Below the pieces are notes generated by a model that did no database searches, was not told the DNA's origin, and was given only the letters and a program-made list of their open reading frames with translations. Shown here piece after piece: positions 26,180 to 35,897 of a stretch of DNA of 64,000 nt. The DNA is from an uncultured Rhizobiaceae bacterium (lineage in GTDB: Bacteria; Pseudomonadota; Alphaproteobacteria; Rhizobiales; Rhizobiaceae), in NCBI GenBank assembly GCA_951813045.1, contig CATOTF010000002.1, forward strand, positions 3,162,001 to 3,226,000. Direction: 5' to 3'. A program made the translations under genes and the position numbers. Within the stretch, counting starts at the first letter, position 1, and each line of letters begins with the position of its first letter.

Positions 26180-28033
26180 ATGTATAAAGATCTTGCATCA
26201 CCACCACATCAACACGCAGCAACTGCTGGCGCGTTGGCGGGCGTTAATTCAGAATTTGGAAAACTTCCCCTGTGGAACCTCAACGATTTATTTCCCGGCA
26301 TGGAGTCAAAGGAGTTCAAAGCTCAGTTTAAGGCAGCTCCCGAGAAATCTGCAGATTTTGAAGCCAGATACAAAGGTAAACTTGTCGACCTGTTGGCCAA
26401 GGGTGGTGATGAATTTGCCGTCTCAATCGTTGATTATGAAATTCTGGAAGAAGAGCTTGGGCGTATTATTTCCTATGCAGGTCTGATTTATGCGGGGGAT
26501 TCCACCAATCCCACCAACGCAAAATTCTACGGAGATGTTCAGGAAATGTTGACGCGTGCGGGCGGGCATTTGCTGTTTTTTACCCTTGAACTTAATCAGC
26601 TCGATGATAATGCAATTAAACAGGCAGCTGCAAAAAGCACTAAACTCAATCATTACATGCCGTGGTTGACCGACCTCCGACTAGACAAACCATACCAGTT
26701 GGACGACAGGGTTGAACAATTGTTCCTGGTGAAGTCTGCCACCGGTGCGTCGGCGTTTAACAGACTGTTCGATGAAACCATGTCTGGCCTGCGGTTCATC
26801 GTTGATGAAGAAGAACAGGCAATCGAACCAACCCTCAACCTGCTACAGCACAAAAACAGCGATATGCGAAAAAAGGCATCCGATGCACTGGCTGTGACCT
26901 TTAAGGAAAATCTGCGCCTTTTCACGCTCATTACCAACACATTGGCAAAAGACAAGCAGATCAGTGACAACTGGCGTGGCTTTGACGATGTTGCAGACAG
27001 CCGACACCTCGCCAATCGGGTCGAGAGATCAGTTGTGGATGCGCTAGTAAATTCCGTGGAAGACAAATTTCCCAACATTTCCCACCGCTACTATAAAATG
27101 AAAGCGAAGTGGATGGGCGTTGACACGCTCAATCATTGGGACCGAAATGCACCGCTCCCTGAGGGGCCTCAACGGACGATTGATTGGGACGAGGCGCGCA
27201 ACACAGTGTTGACCGCTTATTCAGGCTTTGCTCCGGAGATGGCGGATATCGCCCGCAACTTCTTTGATAAGAACTGGATCGACGCCCCTGTCCGACCTGG
27301 AAAATCTCCCGGTGCCTTTGCCCACCCAACAGTGCCATCAGCACATCCCTACATCCTGCTCAATTATCAGGGCAAACCACGTGATGTCATGACTCTTGCC
27401 CACGAACTTGGCCACGGCGTCCATCAGGTACTGGCGGGAAAACAGGGGGCATTGATGGCTTCAACACCGCTGACACTGGCCGAAACCGCAAGTGTTTTTG
27501 GTGAAATGCTCACGTTCCGTTCACTGCTCGATCAAACTCAAACCGTACAAGAGCGTAAAACCATGCTCGCTTCAAAAGTGGAGGACATGATCAACACTGT
27601 CGTTCGTCAGGTTGCCTTTTATCTTTTCGAACGCAAAGTGCATGAGGAGCGACGCAATGGCGAACTCACGTCAGAACAACTTTGTGATTTGTGGATGTCT
27701 GTCCAGGAATCAAGCCTCGGTCCGGCAATTAAACTTGGCGAAGGATATGAGACCTTCTGGACGTACATACCCCACTTTATTCATTCACCTTTTTACGTAT
27801 ACGCCTACGCATTTGGCGACTGTCTTGTTAACTCACTTTATTCCATCTATCAAAACTCCGATGCCGGATTTCAGGAAAAATATTTCGATATGTTGAAAGC
27901 CGGCGGTTCCAGACACCATTCCGAACTACTCGCACCATTCGGGCTCGCCGCAAATGATCCTACGTTCTGGAATCAGGGGCTTGCAGTTATAGAAGGGTTA
28001 ATTGACGAGCTGGAAGCCCTTGATTCCAAGTAA
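26180..28033 (+). CDS. pepF: M3 family oligoendopeptidase F (PepF)
   Basis: Cytoplasmic zinc metallopeptidase of 617 aa that cleaves short oligopeptides. The zinc site HELGHGVHQ (HExxH) lies near residue 410, and the third ligand Glu is in LAETASVFGEML about 25 residues on. PepF/M3B hallmarks include PLWNLNDLFPG near the start, FFDKNWID, GAFAHP and ILLNYQGKPRDVMTLAHELG. It stands alone, downstream of the divergent regulator gene. The start ATG 26180 is preceded by AAGGAAAAA. Confidence 0.92.
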   Translation: MYKDLASPPHQHAATAGALAGVNSEFGKLPLWNLNDLFPGMESKEFKAQFKAAPEKSADFEARYKGKLVDLLAKGGDEFAVSIVDYEILEEELGRIISYAGLIYAGDSTNPTNAKFYGDVQEMLTRAGGHLLFFTLELNQLDDNAIKQAAAKSTKLNHYMPWLTDLRLDKPYQLDDRVEQLFLVKSATGASAFNRLFDETMSGLRFIVDEEEQAIEPTLNLLQHKNSDMRKKASDALAVTFKENLRLFTLITNTLAKDKQISDNWRGFDDVADSRHLANRVERSVVDALVNSVEDKFPNISHRYYKMKAKWMGVDTLNHWDRNAPLPEGPQRTIDWDEARNTVLTAYSGFAPEMADIARNFFDKNWIDAPVRPGKSPGAFAHPTVPSAHPYILLNYQGKPRDVMTLAHELGHGVHQVLAGKQGALMASTPLTLAETASVFGEMLTFRSLLDQTQTVQERKTMLASKVEDMINTVVRQVAFYLFERKVHEERRNGELTSEQLCDLWMSVQESSLGPAIKLGEGYETFWTYIPHFIHSPFYVYAYAFGDCLVNSLYSIYQNSDAGFQEKYFDMLKAGGSRHHSELLAPFGLAANDPTFWNQGLAVIEGLIDELEALDSK

Positions 28034-28129
28034 ACTTCATTGAATTATTCAGATAATTATTACCCTCTCGTCATATTACTGGCAAAGTGGTTTAATAGGG
28101 CAAGCCAAAATCGGGTTCGGAGAAGATTA

Positions 28130-28531
28130 ATGCGAATACACTTTCACGGAACAGCCGCGGTCATAACGTTCAGCCTGCTGGCAGGTTGTCAAACGGGTGG
28201 CTTTACCCGCCCAGGGGCTTCCTTGGCTCCCAAACCAGCAGCCTCGACTTCAACAGCGGCCATTTCAATTGATGGTAAGTGGCAACCAACTGATCCTGCA
28301 AACAAAAAAATCTATTATAACGAATTCAAAAGTGGAAAATTCGCAGCCTACACCGTTGACGGCAAAGCAACATTGGCATTGGGAACCTATTCCCGCACCG
28401 AGGGCGGCGTAAAATTTAAATATTTCAGCCAAAGTCGTAAGAAGGAAGTCAACGCCGACTGCAAGTTATTCGGCTCAGACAAAATGCAATGCGCTGTTGA
28501 AGGGTCAATTGTCGATCTTGAGCGGGCCTAA
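28130..28531 (+). CDS. Omp10-like outer-membrane lipoprotein
   Basis: Lipoprotein of 133 aa starting at ATG 28130. The signal peptide ends in the lipobox SLLAGC, so Cys20 would be lipidated. The mature part has a Pro/Ala/Ser linker and then a beta-rich domain (SIDGKWQPTD, YTVDGKATLALGTYSRTEGG, NADCKLFGSDKMQCAVEGS) with one likely disulfide. The layout resembles rhizobial and Brucella Omp10 lipoproteins (Cys-x-x-T-G opening, GxW domain, paired Cys), which is the suggested family; the similarity is moderate. Confidence 0.65.
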   Translation: MRIHFHGTAAVITFSLLAGCQTGGFTRPGASLAPKPAASTSTAAISIDGKWQPTDPANKKIYYNEFKSGKFAAYTVDGKATLALGTYSRTEGGVKFKYFSQSRKKEVNADCKLFGSDKMQCAVEGSIVDLERA

Positions 28532-28739
28532 GATTGGCCCCATGATCAGCGATACAGATAAAATTGAGGCGAGTTGAGTAATCGAAATTGCGTTTTGCCT
28601 GCGACAAAACTGGTTTCAACGAAAATTTCCTCAAATTTGAGCACGAAATTACCCCAGGTCTCTTGCAGCAATCACCTCGGCTGGTTTATCTGTGTTTCAG
28701 AAAAATTGCGGATACCCGCGCACAATATGAGCTTGTCCA

Positions 28740-28961
28740 ATGGCTGATCAATCCTATGAACTGAATGAAGAAGGCGCTCCTATGGATTATCCGGAGCATG
28801 AACAGACATATTCCATGTTCCTGTTTTTGACCAAATGGGGCATTTTGTTTAATGTTGCCCTGCTGCTGGCGATGGCTGTTGGCTTTTTTATGGGCGGCGG
28901 TTTCTTGGGCGGTGTCTTTACGTTCATTATATTGATGATTATCGCCAAAATTCTGGCGTGA
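28740..28961 (+). CDS. aa3-type cytochrome c oxidase subunit IV
   Basis: Small membrane protein of 73 aa. The motif MDYPEHEQTYSMFLFLTKWG is the hallmark of the bacterial aa3-type oxidase subunit IV family (PF07835), followed by a long hydrophobic region (NVALLLAMAVGFFMGGGFLG, then GVFTFIILMIIAKILA) that forms the membrane helices. It would sit in the inner membrane with the terminal oxidase; the main oxidase genes are not in this window. Confidence 0.92.
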   Translation: MADQSYELNEEGAPMDYPEHEQTYSMFLFLTKWGILFNVALLLAMAVGFFMGGGFLGGVFTFIILMIIAKILA

Positions 28962-29100
28962 CGCCATTTGGCGTCCCGCTAACCTTCAAAGCCCCTATCC
29001 TAAAATTACCCCATCAACTCGTATCGGGCTGTTGCAGGTTTGAGCAACCATTTGCGCGCCCGCAATCATTGGGCATTTGCGGAACAACATCCCCTTATGT

Positions 29101-29922
29101 TCATCCGCCACGGGTTCTCGCCATACCATCGCGTGCCGGTTGATAGTTCGAGTTTAAAGCTGCCGAGCGAGCATAACTTTTAAACGCTCGTTTAGTTTGA
29201 CCACGTTGCTCGTATACGAGTGCTTGATTGGTCCAGGCTTCGGCATATTTGCCATCAATTTTAAGCGCAGTGTTAAAATCATCAAGCGCGTTTTGCAGCG
29301 CCCCTGTTGCCAGATAACTCAACCCGCGCCCGTTATAGGGTTCGGCTCTTCGATCCGCTAACGATATTGCCCTGGAAAAATCTTCGATCGCACCTACATG
29401 ATCGCGCGCTTTTTGTTTGAGCAGGCCTCTTCTATGGTACACACGCGGGTCCGTTGTACCCAAATCAATGGCACGGTCGTAATCCCTCAAAGCCGATTGG
29501 TCACGATTAGCCCGGCTGTAGACTTCCCCTCGCCCGATATAGGCCTTTGCATATTGAGGGTTGATCTTCAAAGCGGTGTTGTAATCACGCGCGGCGTTGT
29601 TAAATTCACCGATCGTCTTGTACATCAACGCTCTATTTGAATAGGCTTGGTAAAAGCGGTTGTTCAGCGAAATAGCTTTATTGAAATCCTGTAAGGCAGC
29701 GGAATACTGTCCAGCCCGACCGTAGGCTGATCCGCGCACATTATACGCCTCCGGATCACGTGGATTACGATTGACCACCTGTGTCAGCGAGTTAATGTTT
29801 TCGCTGCTTCCCTGCTCTTTTTCAATCGTAAGACCGGAAATGGCATTTGTCGCCGTGCAACCGCCCAAGGCGACCAAACTGGTCAACATGGTAATTGTGA
29901 TTGGAATTCCGGACCGGTGCAT
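29101..29922 (-). CDS. TPR-repeat lipoprotein
   Basis: Lipoprotein of 273 aa with signal peptide and lipobox VALGGC. The mature protein consists of about six tetratricopeptide repeats (for example AYNVRGSAYGRAGQYSAALQ, AYSNRALMYKTIGEFNNAAR, AYIGRGEVYSRANRDQSALR, AWTNQALVYEQRGQTKRAFK). TPR lipoproteins serve as scaffolds for envelope assemblies such as outer-membrane biogenesis. No closer function can be assigned. Confidence 0.88.
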   Translation of the reverse strand: MHRSGIPITITMLTSLVALGGCTATNAISGLTIEKEQGSSENINSLTQVVNRNPRDPEAYNVRGSAYGRAGQYSAALQDFNKAISLNNRFYQAYSNRALMYKTIGEFNNAARDYNTALKINPQYAKAYIGRGEVYSRANRDQSALRDYDRAIDLGTTDPRVYHRRGLLKQKARDHVGAIEDFSRAISLADRRAEPYNGRGLSYLATGALQNALDDFNTALKIDGKYAEAWTNQALVYEQRGQTKRAFKSYARSAALNSNYQPARDGMARTRGG

Positions 29923-30127
29923 CTTTAAACGTTACTCACAGTGGTATGCAGCAAAAGCTTGTTTCGTTTGACTGGATTCATCTCAACACGCTCTAACTCA
30001 TTTTTACACGGTGTTTTACTTATTTGTGAGGACGAATAAGAGCGATACACGATTGGGTAAAGCTTTGATACCACAGATTTCCCATCAGTAACAAAGGCGT
30101 TCACCTAATTTTGTTTGTCAAACATGC

Positions 30128-30161
30128 AAAAAGGGCGCCCGAACAAAACCGGCCACCCTTT
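30128..30161 (-). terminator. Terminator downstream of rpsU
   Basis: On the minus strand AAAGGGTGGCCG pairs with CGGGCGCCCTTT (six perfect outer pairs, one G-G mismatch inside), followed by a short T run. It lies about 57 bases after rpsU. Confidence 0.6.
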
Positions 30162-30217
30162 AGAGTGTACAATACCCAAAAACCAGTGAAATTCCGGTAA
30201 TATTACCGGAACGACAG

Positions 30218-30442
30218 TTAGCGGGAAGGCTTTCCTGGAATAAGGCCTTCGCGTTGCGCGTGTTTACGAGCAAGTTTGCGAGCCCGCCGAACAGCCTCAG
30301 CCTTTTCACGAGCACGTTTTTCAGAAGGCTTTTCGTAGAAATTACGAAGCTTCATTTCGCGAAAAACACCTTCACGCTGAAGTTTTTTCTTCAATGCACG
30401 AAGAGCTTGATCAACATTATTATCACGTACGACAACTTGCAC
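30218..30442 (-). CDS. rpsU: 30S ribosomal protein S21
   Basis: Ribosomal protein S21 of 74 aa, needed for base pairing of the 16S 3' end during initiation. The family signature is clear: [20 protein letters not shown], then [20 protein letters not shown] and a basic C-terminal tail ([20 protein letters not shown]). Length is typical of alphaproteobacterial S21. Single gene with its own terminator. Confidence 0.97.
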   Translation of the reverse strand: MQVVVRDNNVDQALRALKKKLQREGVFREMKLRNFYEKPSEKRAREKAEAVRRARKLARKHAQREGLIPGKPSR

Positions 30443-30658
30443 GGGCTATTCCCATTCTGGCGATTAAAATTTCATGAGGTCCGGTTTGCTTCTTTTCCAA
30501 CGCCGCAATCGGCAGAATTCGGGACGCAAACAAGGCTCTCGGAGTCTCACACAAGACCCGATTACAAGTGATCTAACTAATACAACTGGCTTTGTCTAGA
30601 AAAAACCGTACTTTTTTGGATGTACAGAACTGTAACTTCTACCAAACGATATCTGACA

Positions 30659-31762
30659 TTATGATTGTTTAAGACGCGTCACATGCCCCATCTTTCGACC
30701 TTCACGCGCCTCAGTCTTACCATATAGAGTCACAAAACTGTTGGGATCGGATAGGTATGCAGAAATATCCTGGGCCTCGGAACCAAGCAGATTTTGCATT
30801 TCACAATCATGGTGACGGCTGACATCCCCCAATTTGTTGCCGGTTATGGCCCTAACATGCTGCTCGAATTGAGAGGTTCTACAGGCTTCTCTTGTCCAGT
30901 GACCGGAGTTGTGGACGCGGGGAGCGAACTCATTCACGAGTAATCCGTCTTCCGCCTCAAAAAACTCGACACCGATTACTCCAACGTAATCAAGTGCATG
31001 TAAAAGCGTCTCCGTTATTTCAACTCCTTCGCTCGTCGTTTCCGCATCAAGACGAGCTGGCGTCGTTGAAAGGCGTAAGATTCCGTTTTCATGTAGATTA
31101 GTTGATGGGTCATAAGCGCGAACTTCGCCATAGATACTTCGTGCTGCGATGACGGAAAATTCGCTGGCAAATGCTATCTTCTTTTCCAAAACAAAGGGAC
31201 CATTACCCATGTTATCGAGGAATTCCCTGGCATTCGGTACCTCTGCGGTGTCGAAAACATGTTGGCCTTTTCCGTCATACCCAAAACGTCTGGTTTTCAG
31301 GATTCCGCCACCGAATTCATCGAGAGCTGCGGTCAAATCATCAGCGTTTTCAACGCTTCGATAGGGTGCAACGTGAATGCCGACTGAGTTCAGGAATTTC
31401 TTTTCCTGCAATCGATCTTGAGTTACCGACAATGCATTGGAAGGCGGATAAAGTGGTATTTGAGATTCAATTATCGATGCAGCCCGCATCGGTACGTTCT
31501 CAAATTCATAGGTTACGACATTGCAACTCTGGACCAATTCGCCCAGCGCCTCAGCGTCATCATAATCAGCAACAATTTGTTGGTTACAAACCTGAGAAGC
31601 AGGGCAATCCCTTCCCGGCTCAAGCACAATTGTCGAATATCCCAGCCTGGCTGCAGCTACGCCAATCATGCGTCCAAGTTGGCCACCCCCGATAATGCCG
31701 ATGACAGCGTTTGGTGGCAGTGGGTGTGAAATTTTTTTCAATTCATTCAATTGGTTTTTCAC
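30659..31762 (-). CDS. purK: N5-carboxyaminoimidazole ribonucleotide synthase PurK
   Basis: Cytoplasmic ATP-grasp enzyme of 367 aa in purine synthesis, converting AIR plus bicarbonate and ATP to N5-CAIR. The N-terminal motif [20 protein letters not shown] and ATP-grasp blocks ([46 protein letters not shown]) identify PurK. It overlaps the 3' end of purE by 20 bases, so the two are translationally coupled and transcribed together. Confidence 0.95.
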   Translation of the reverse strand: MKNQLNELKKISHPLPPNAVIGIIGGGQLGRMIGVAAARLGYSTIVLEPGRDCPASQVCNQQIVADYDDAEALGELVQSCNVVTYEFENVPMRAASIIESQIPLYPPSNALSVTQDRLQEKKFLNSVGIHVAPYRSVENADDLTAALDEFGGGILKTRRFGYDGKGQHVFDTAEVPNAREFLDNMGNGPFVLEKKIAFASEFSVIAARSIYGEVRAYDPSTNLHENGILRLSTTPARLDAETTSEGVEITETLLHALDYVGVIGVEFFEAEDGLLVNEFAPRVHNSGHWTREACRTSQFEQHVRAITGNKLGDVSRHHDCEMQNLLGSEAQDISAYLSDPNSFVTLYGKTEAREGRKMGHVTRLKQS

Positions 31763-32234
31763 CCACCGCTTGTGACTGGTTTGCGCGCCATTTGTCTAAC
31801 CTTTCCGCCAGATCATCGTCCCGCAGAGCCAACACCGCAGCTGCCAGTAAAGCGGCATTTACCGCCCCCGCTTTGCCGATCGCCAGCGTTCCAACGGGAA
31901 CACCCGCAGGCATTTGGACAATCGAGAGTAAGCTGTCCTGGCCCGAGAGTGCTTTTGATTGAACCGGAACCCCAAATACCGGCAATGGGGTCATGCTAGC
32001 GACCATGCCCGGCAAATGAGCCGCGCCACCAGCACCGGCAATAATCACCTTAAATCCGGATTTCTTGGCATTTTTCGCGAAATCCACCAGTCTAATCGGC
32101 GTTCTGTGCGCAGAAACAATGCGCGCATCATAGTTTATTCCCAGGTTTTTCAGAATTTCGGTGGCATGTTTCATGGTTTCCCAGTCCGACTGGCTTCCCA
32201 TGATAACAGCAACGGATTCGGTATCGTCGTTCAT
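31743..32234 (-). CDS. purE: N5-carboxyaminoimidazole ribonucleotide mutase PurE
   Basis: Cytoplasmic class I PurE of 163 aa, converting N5-CAIR to CAIR. Active-site motifs are [21 protein letters not shown] (the catalytic His) and [20 protein letters not shown], all canonical. It overlaps the DUF465 gene by 4 bases upstream and purK downstream, forming the operon DUF465-purE-purK. Confidence 0.96.
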   Translation of the reverse strand: MNDDTESVAVIMGSQSDWETMKHATEILKNLGINYDARIVSAHRTPIRLVDFAKNAKKSGFKVIIAGAGGAAHLPGMVASMTPLPVFGVPVQSKALSGQDSLLSIVQMPAGVPVGTLAIGKAGAVNAALLAAAVLALRDDDLAERLDKWRANQSQAVGEKPIE

Positions 32235-32437
32235 GCAATAATGTCCGGAATTAGAGTGGATTCCACTTTCTTGATGCGATCCTTGAGATCAAGCTTCTTC
32301 TTTTTCATCCGTTGCACTGCAAGTGGGTCGCATTTTTGTGCGATCATGGCATCGATCGCGCTATGATAATCATCGTGCTCTAGCTTGAGTTGGGCGAGCT
32401 TCATGCGCGCCTGTGCCTGGTCTTGATCATCACTCAT
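32231..32437 (-). CDS. DUF465 (YdcH) family small protein
   Basis: Small helical protein of 68 aa, from ATG 32437. The core [18 protein letters not shown] and [20 protein letters not shown] match the DUF465/YdcH family. It overlaps purE by 4 bases and so is the first gene of the pur operon. Function unknown. A second DUF465 gene lies divergently 283 bases away. Confidence 0.85.
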   Translation of the reverse strand: MSDDQDQAQARMKLAQLKLEHDDYHSAIDAMIAQKCDPLAVQRMKKKKLDLKDRIKKVESTLIPDIIA

Positions 32438-32720
32438 TGCATTCACCGCATAGTCAAATTGGCTGGTGTTCAGCCAGCCTGTATCGTTTTTTACAGACAA
32501 TCAGCAAGACGCCCATTGGAATGGCCGTTCTAACGGTTCAGTCGCCGCAGGCCAAGTAAGAACTTGCGAAACCGAGCTGTGTTCCTATTTAAAATTAGAG
32601 CGCCAGTTTTACCAACTTTTTCACTTTTTGTGGCTGAGGTTGCATCAGGTTGCTCGACAGGCTCACCGAATTGTGAAAGATTCGGACTGTGGGAGCTTAA
32701 ACACAAACAGGAGGACCTCC

Positions 32721-32891
32721 ATGTCAGTAGAAGCGCATATCCAACAACTTGAGCAACGTCATCAATTGTTAGAATCCCAACTAGCTGATCTCATCAGCAC
32801 CCCTTCAGCCAACGATACGGAATTAATCTCGGTAAAACGAAAGAAACTAAAACTAAAAGACGAGATTTACCGCTTAAAATCAGCAGCTTAA
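32721..32891 (+). CDS. DUF465 (YdcH) family small protein
   Basis: Small protein of 56 aa starting at ATG 32721 immediately after AGGAGGACCTCC. The sequence VEAHIQQLEQRHQLLESQLA and ELISVKRKKLKLKDEIYRLK fits the DUF465/YdcH helical-hairpin family. It is divergent from the pur operon, which begins with another member of the family. The start is well supported by the ribosome site, although the site is followed directly by its complement (CCTCC). Confidence 0.88.
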   Translation: MSVEAHIQQLEQRHQLLESQLADLISTPSANDTELISVKRKKLKLKDEIYRLKSAA

Positions 32892-33005
32892 ATTAAATTA
32901 ACACAAAGAGTATCTCACATAATTCGCCCGTAGAGTATTGATCCGGGCAGAGCTTCAAGCGTGTGAGACCTTGTGATCGAAGTCATGGCCGGTTATGGGC
33001 CGGTT

Positions 33006-33701
33006 ATGACTTCTACAAATACAATCGATCCAACAACACGATGTAGACTGGTCCTGATCCTTCAGGAACATGAGATCGTGTCCTTATCTAATTCTGAACT
33101 TCAACGAATCATCACCGCCGGTGACGTTGCGAGCGTCCTGTTTTCTGCTCCCAATATGGAAGAGAGCATTTTCCAAAACGCTGTTGAGCCATTGGTTGAG
33201 GTCACACAATCCAGCGAAATTGCCGCAATTGTCGAATTTCACACGCGCGCCGCTGGCCGAGTTGGCGCTGATGGTCTGCAATTAGGTCAGGACCCCGATG
33301 CGTTAGAGGACGCAATCGATAATTATTCGCCCAAACTAATGGTGGGTGCAGGCAACGTTAAAACACGACACAATGCTCTTGTGATCGGTGAGTTGCAGCC
33401 GGACTACCTCATGTTTGGCAAACCCGGTGGTGATATTCGACCCGAGCCGCACCCTAAAAACATTGACCTTGGCGGATGGTGGTCATCCATGGTCGAGATT
33501 CCATGCATTGTTCTGGGGGGCAATGACCACAAGTCCGTGGTTGATGTTGCGAATACCGGGGCTGAATTCGTAGCCCTGGCCGCTGCCATTTTTGCGCCAG
33601 ACAAAGGTGCCATAGATGTCGAGGCCGCTGCAGCGCAAATAAAAGAAGTAAATCGATTGCTGAATGACCATGCCCCACGATTCGAAACCTCGGATGAATA
33701 A
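33006..33701 (+). CDS. Thiamine-phosphate-synthase-like (ThiE/TenI family) protein
   Basis: Cytoplasmic TIM-barrel protein of about 231 aa; starts at ATG 33006, GTG 32973 or ATG 32985 are possible and none has a strong ribosome site. Family features are VGADGLQLGQDPDALEDAID (the LGQ-x-D substrate site), PDYLMFGKPGGD and the phosphate-binding end CIVLGGNDHKSVVDVANTGA. The N-terminal Q-x-R-x-K segment used for HMP-PP binding in real ThiE is not evident, so catalysis of thiamine phosphate formation is doubtful. Its end overlaps the Sel1 gene by 8 bases. Confidence 0.72.
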   Translation: MTSTNTIDPTTRCRLVLILQEHEIVSLSNSELQRIITAGDVASVLFSAPNMEESIFQNAVEPLVEVTQSSEIAAIVEFHTRAAGRVGADGLQLGQDPDALEDAIDNYSPKLMVGAGNVKTRHNALVIGELQPDYLMFGKPGGDIRPEPHPKNIDLGGWWSSMVEIPCIVLGGNDHKSVVDVANTGAEFVALAAAIFAPDKGAIDVEAAAAQIKEVNRLLNDHAPRFETSDE

Positions 33702-34731
33702 GCACCTAACCATTTGTTTTGCAACGACTATTGCGTGTGCCGCTTTGACCGGAACGGTTGAGATGGCATACAGCAAGGATGGCAATAAAAAGTCCTACAA
33801 GTCCCCCATCAATGGCCCTGAACTTTCCGGCCCGATTGTAAAGCCAGGCGAAATTGTCAGTGAAACCTTACTTCCGACCGGGAAAAACAGCGCTCCTGAT
33901 CTTGCATATGGAGCGTTCCAGCGGGGTTATTATCTGACCGCACTTAAACTCGCCCTCCCCCGGGCTGAATCCGGTGATCCAGCCGCACAAACCCTCATAG
34001 CTGAGCTTTATTGGAACGGTCTTGGCATTGCCCGCGATTTAAACAAGGCAATCGACTGGTATCGATTTGCCGCAGAAGCGGACAACAGAGAGGCGCAATT
34101 TGCCTACGCTGTAATCCTGTTGCGCGGTAAAGAACTCCCTCTTGATAAGGAGTTGGGGGAAGCTTTTATGCGTAAAGCCGCCGACGCCGGGCATCATCGG
34201 GCTCAATTCAACCTTGCACAGATCATCACCGCAAAACGGCCCACATGGGCCGGGTTCAAAAAGGCATTACCTTACTATAACGCGGCTGCCAAAGCGGGTG
34301 TCGTTGATGCTCAATACGCGATGGCAAACATCCACGCCCAGGCAAAGGGTGTACCCTACAATGACGATGTCGAGGCGTTGAAATGGCTGACGAAGGCGGC
34401 TGTAGGAGGATTGGATACGGCTCAGGTCGAATATGCAGTTTGGCTGGCGAACGGCCGCGGTGGGAAGAAAGACCTAAGGGCAGCGCGATATTGGTTCACC
34501 AAAGCAGCCGGGCGCGGAAATGTCATAGCCCAGAACCGACTTGCCAATATCTATGCATTTGGAGCTGGAGTAAAGATCGACGCGATTAAGGCCGGTGCCT
34601 GGCATATCCTCGCTCGAAGGGCCGGTTTCAGCGATTCTGGCATGGATCATTTTTTTCAGTCGCTCTCTGATATCGATAAAAAAAGAGCAATCGAAGCAGC
34701 CAATCAATTAACGCGACTTGGACCATCCTGA
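33694..34731 (+). CDS. Sel1-repeat exported protein
   Basis: Exported protein of about 345 aa. The start at 33694 gives signal peptide MNKHLTICFATTIACAALTG. The mature part has about six to seven Sel1-type repeats (for example AQTLIAELYWNGLGIARDLN, AQFAYAVILLRGKELPLDKE, AQYAMANIHAQAKGVPYNDD, AQNRLANIYAFGAGVKIDAI). Sel1 proteins are scaffolds; in rhizobia some, such as ExoR, regulate envelope signalling, but this protein cannot be assigned to ExoR. It overlaps the ThiE-like gene and precedes an inositol monophosphatase gene. Confidence 0.87.
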   Translation: MNKHLTICFATTIACAALTGTVEMAYSKDGNKKSYKSPINGPELSGPIVKPGEIVSETLLPTGKNSAPDLAYGAFQRGYYLTALKLALPRAESGDPAAQTLIAELYWNGLGIARDLNKAIDWYRFAAEADNREAQFAYAVILLRGKELPLDKELGEAFMRKAADAGHHRAQFNLAQIITAKRPTWAGFKKALPYYNAAAKAGVVDAQYAMANIHAQAKGVPYNDDVEALKWLTKAAVGGLDTAQVEYAVWLANGRGGKKDLRAARYWFTKAAGRGNVIAQNRLANIYAFGAGVKIDAIKAGAWHILARRAGFSDSGMDHFFQSLSDIDKKRAIEAANQLTRLGPS

Positions 34732-34886
34732 TTTCGCAACTGGTTATGGACTCCAATATACACAACGCTGTTGTACGCTTGAACCAATTGATAAAGTGTG
34801 GTCAATCGAACGCACACCCAAAAGCGCAGACTACGGCTTAAGTGTCGCAGCCTCACAGGCTTACCAAAAATAAAACAGGAAATAAT

Positions 34887-35696
34887 ATGGCCCGCTCAGC
34901 GCTGCTAAACGTCATGGTCAACGCCGTTTCAAAGGCCGGGCGTTCATTAACCCGCGATTTTGGTGAGATTGAAAATCTACAGATTTCACTCAAGGGGCCG
35001 GGAGATTTCGTATCGCAAGCCGACCTTAAGGCAGAAAAAACCCTGCGGGACAGTCTTAATAAAGACCGCCCGGGATATAGTTTTCTCATGGAAGAAGGCG
35101 GCATAATTGATACCGGATCTGATCACAGGTGGATTATCGACCCATTGGATGGAACAACCAATTTCCTGCACGGAAATCCGTTTTTCGCAGTCTCGCTGGC
35201 CTTGGAATCGGCTGGGCAACTCGTTGCCGGGGTTATCTACAACCCGATTACCGAGGAGCTGTTTACCGCCGAAAAAGGCCGGGGTGCTTTCGTCAATGAC
35301 CGGCGTATGAGGGTCGCCAACAGATCGGCTATGGACGAATGCCTGATATCTACAGGTGTTCCAGCTCTCAACAAACGAGGTCATGGTGTTGCCCTGTTTC
35401 AACAACGTAACATCATGGTTCAAACCGCTGGTGTCAGAGCAACCGGTGCAGCTGCACTTAATCTTGCTTATGTCGCGGCAGGCCGTTTTGACGGGTATTG
35501 GGAAGACGGTCTGTCCCCATGGGACGTTGCAGCCGGCATGTTGATGGTGCGCGAGGCCGGCGGATTTGTTTCAGAACCCGATCCGGATGCCTCGATCTAC
35601 GAAACCGGCAGAATTGTTGCTGGCAATGAAGTGATTCATGGAAAACTGCGCGGCATATTAAACAAACCACTCCCAGATGGGTTCAAACGGGCTTGA
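34887..35696 (+). CDS. suhB: Inositol monophosphatase family protein (SuhB-like)
   Basis: Cytoplasmic Mg-dependent phosphatase of 269 aa, starting at ATG 34887 after AGGAA. Metal-binding motifs are FLMEEGG (Glu), WIIDPLDGTTNFLHG (two Asp) and WEDGLSPWDVAAGMLMVREA (third Asp); all are intact. It may dephosphorylate inositol phosphates and, as SuhB, affect rRNA transcription. The gene stands 155 bases after the Sel1 gene. Confidence 0.9.
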   Translation: MARSALLNVMVNAVSKAGRSLTRDFGEIENLQISLKGPGDFVSQADLKAEKTLRDSLNKDRPGYSFLMEEGGIIDTGSDHRWIIDPLDGTTNFLHGNPFFAVSLALESAGQLVAGVIYNPITEELFTAEKGRGAFVNDRRMRVANRSAMDECLISTGVPALNKRGHGVALFQQRNIMVQTAGVRATGAAALNLAYVAAGRFDGYWEDGLSPWDVAAGMLMVREAGGFVSEPDPDASIYETGRIVAGNEVIHGKLRGILNKPLPDGFKRA

Positions 35697-35897
35697 TCCG
35701 TTGTACGCAACTTATCTGCGAACTTATGTCCTGATATGAATGTCCCCGACACGGTCAAAAACTAATTGTTATCAAGTGTATTTTCGCCCCTAATTACACT
35801 CAATTCTATTTTCAGCTAAACACCTGTTTTCATCTGCATTGCGATTTGCGATACAGGGTAAATTCAAGTGATTTGTTTCGCTGCTGGAGAAGACCTA

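Noticed and set aside
28955-28980. Hairpin GACGCC-ATTT-GGCGTC after the cox subunit IV gene
   Set aside because: Six-base stem without any T tract; too weak to call a terminator.
32892-33005. Possible thiamine riboswitch before the ThiE-like gene
   Set aside because: No THI-box-like conserved blocks were seen in the short leader.
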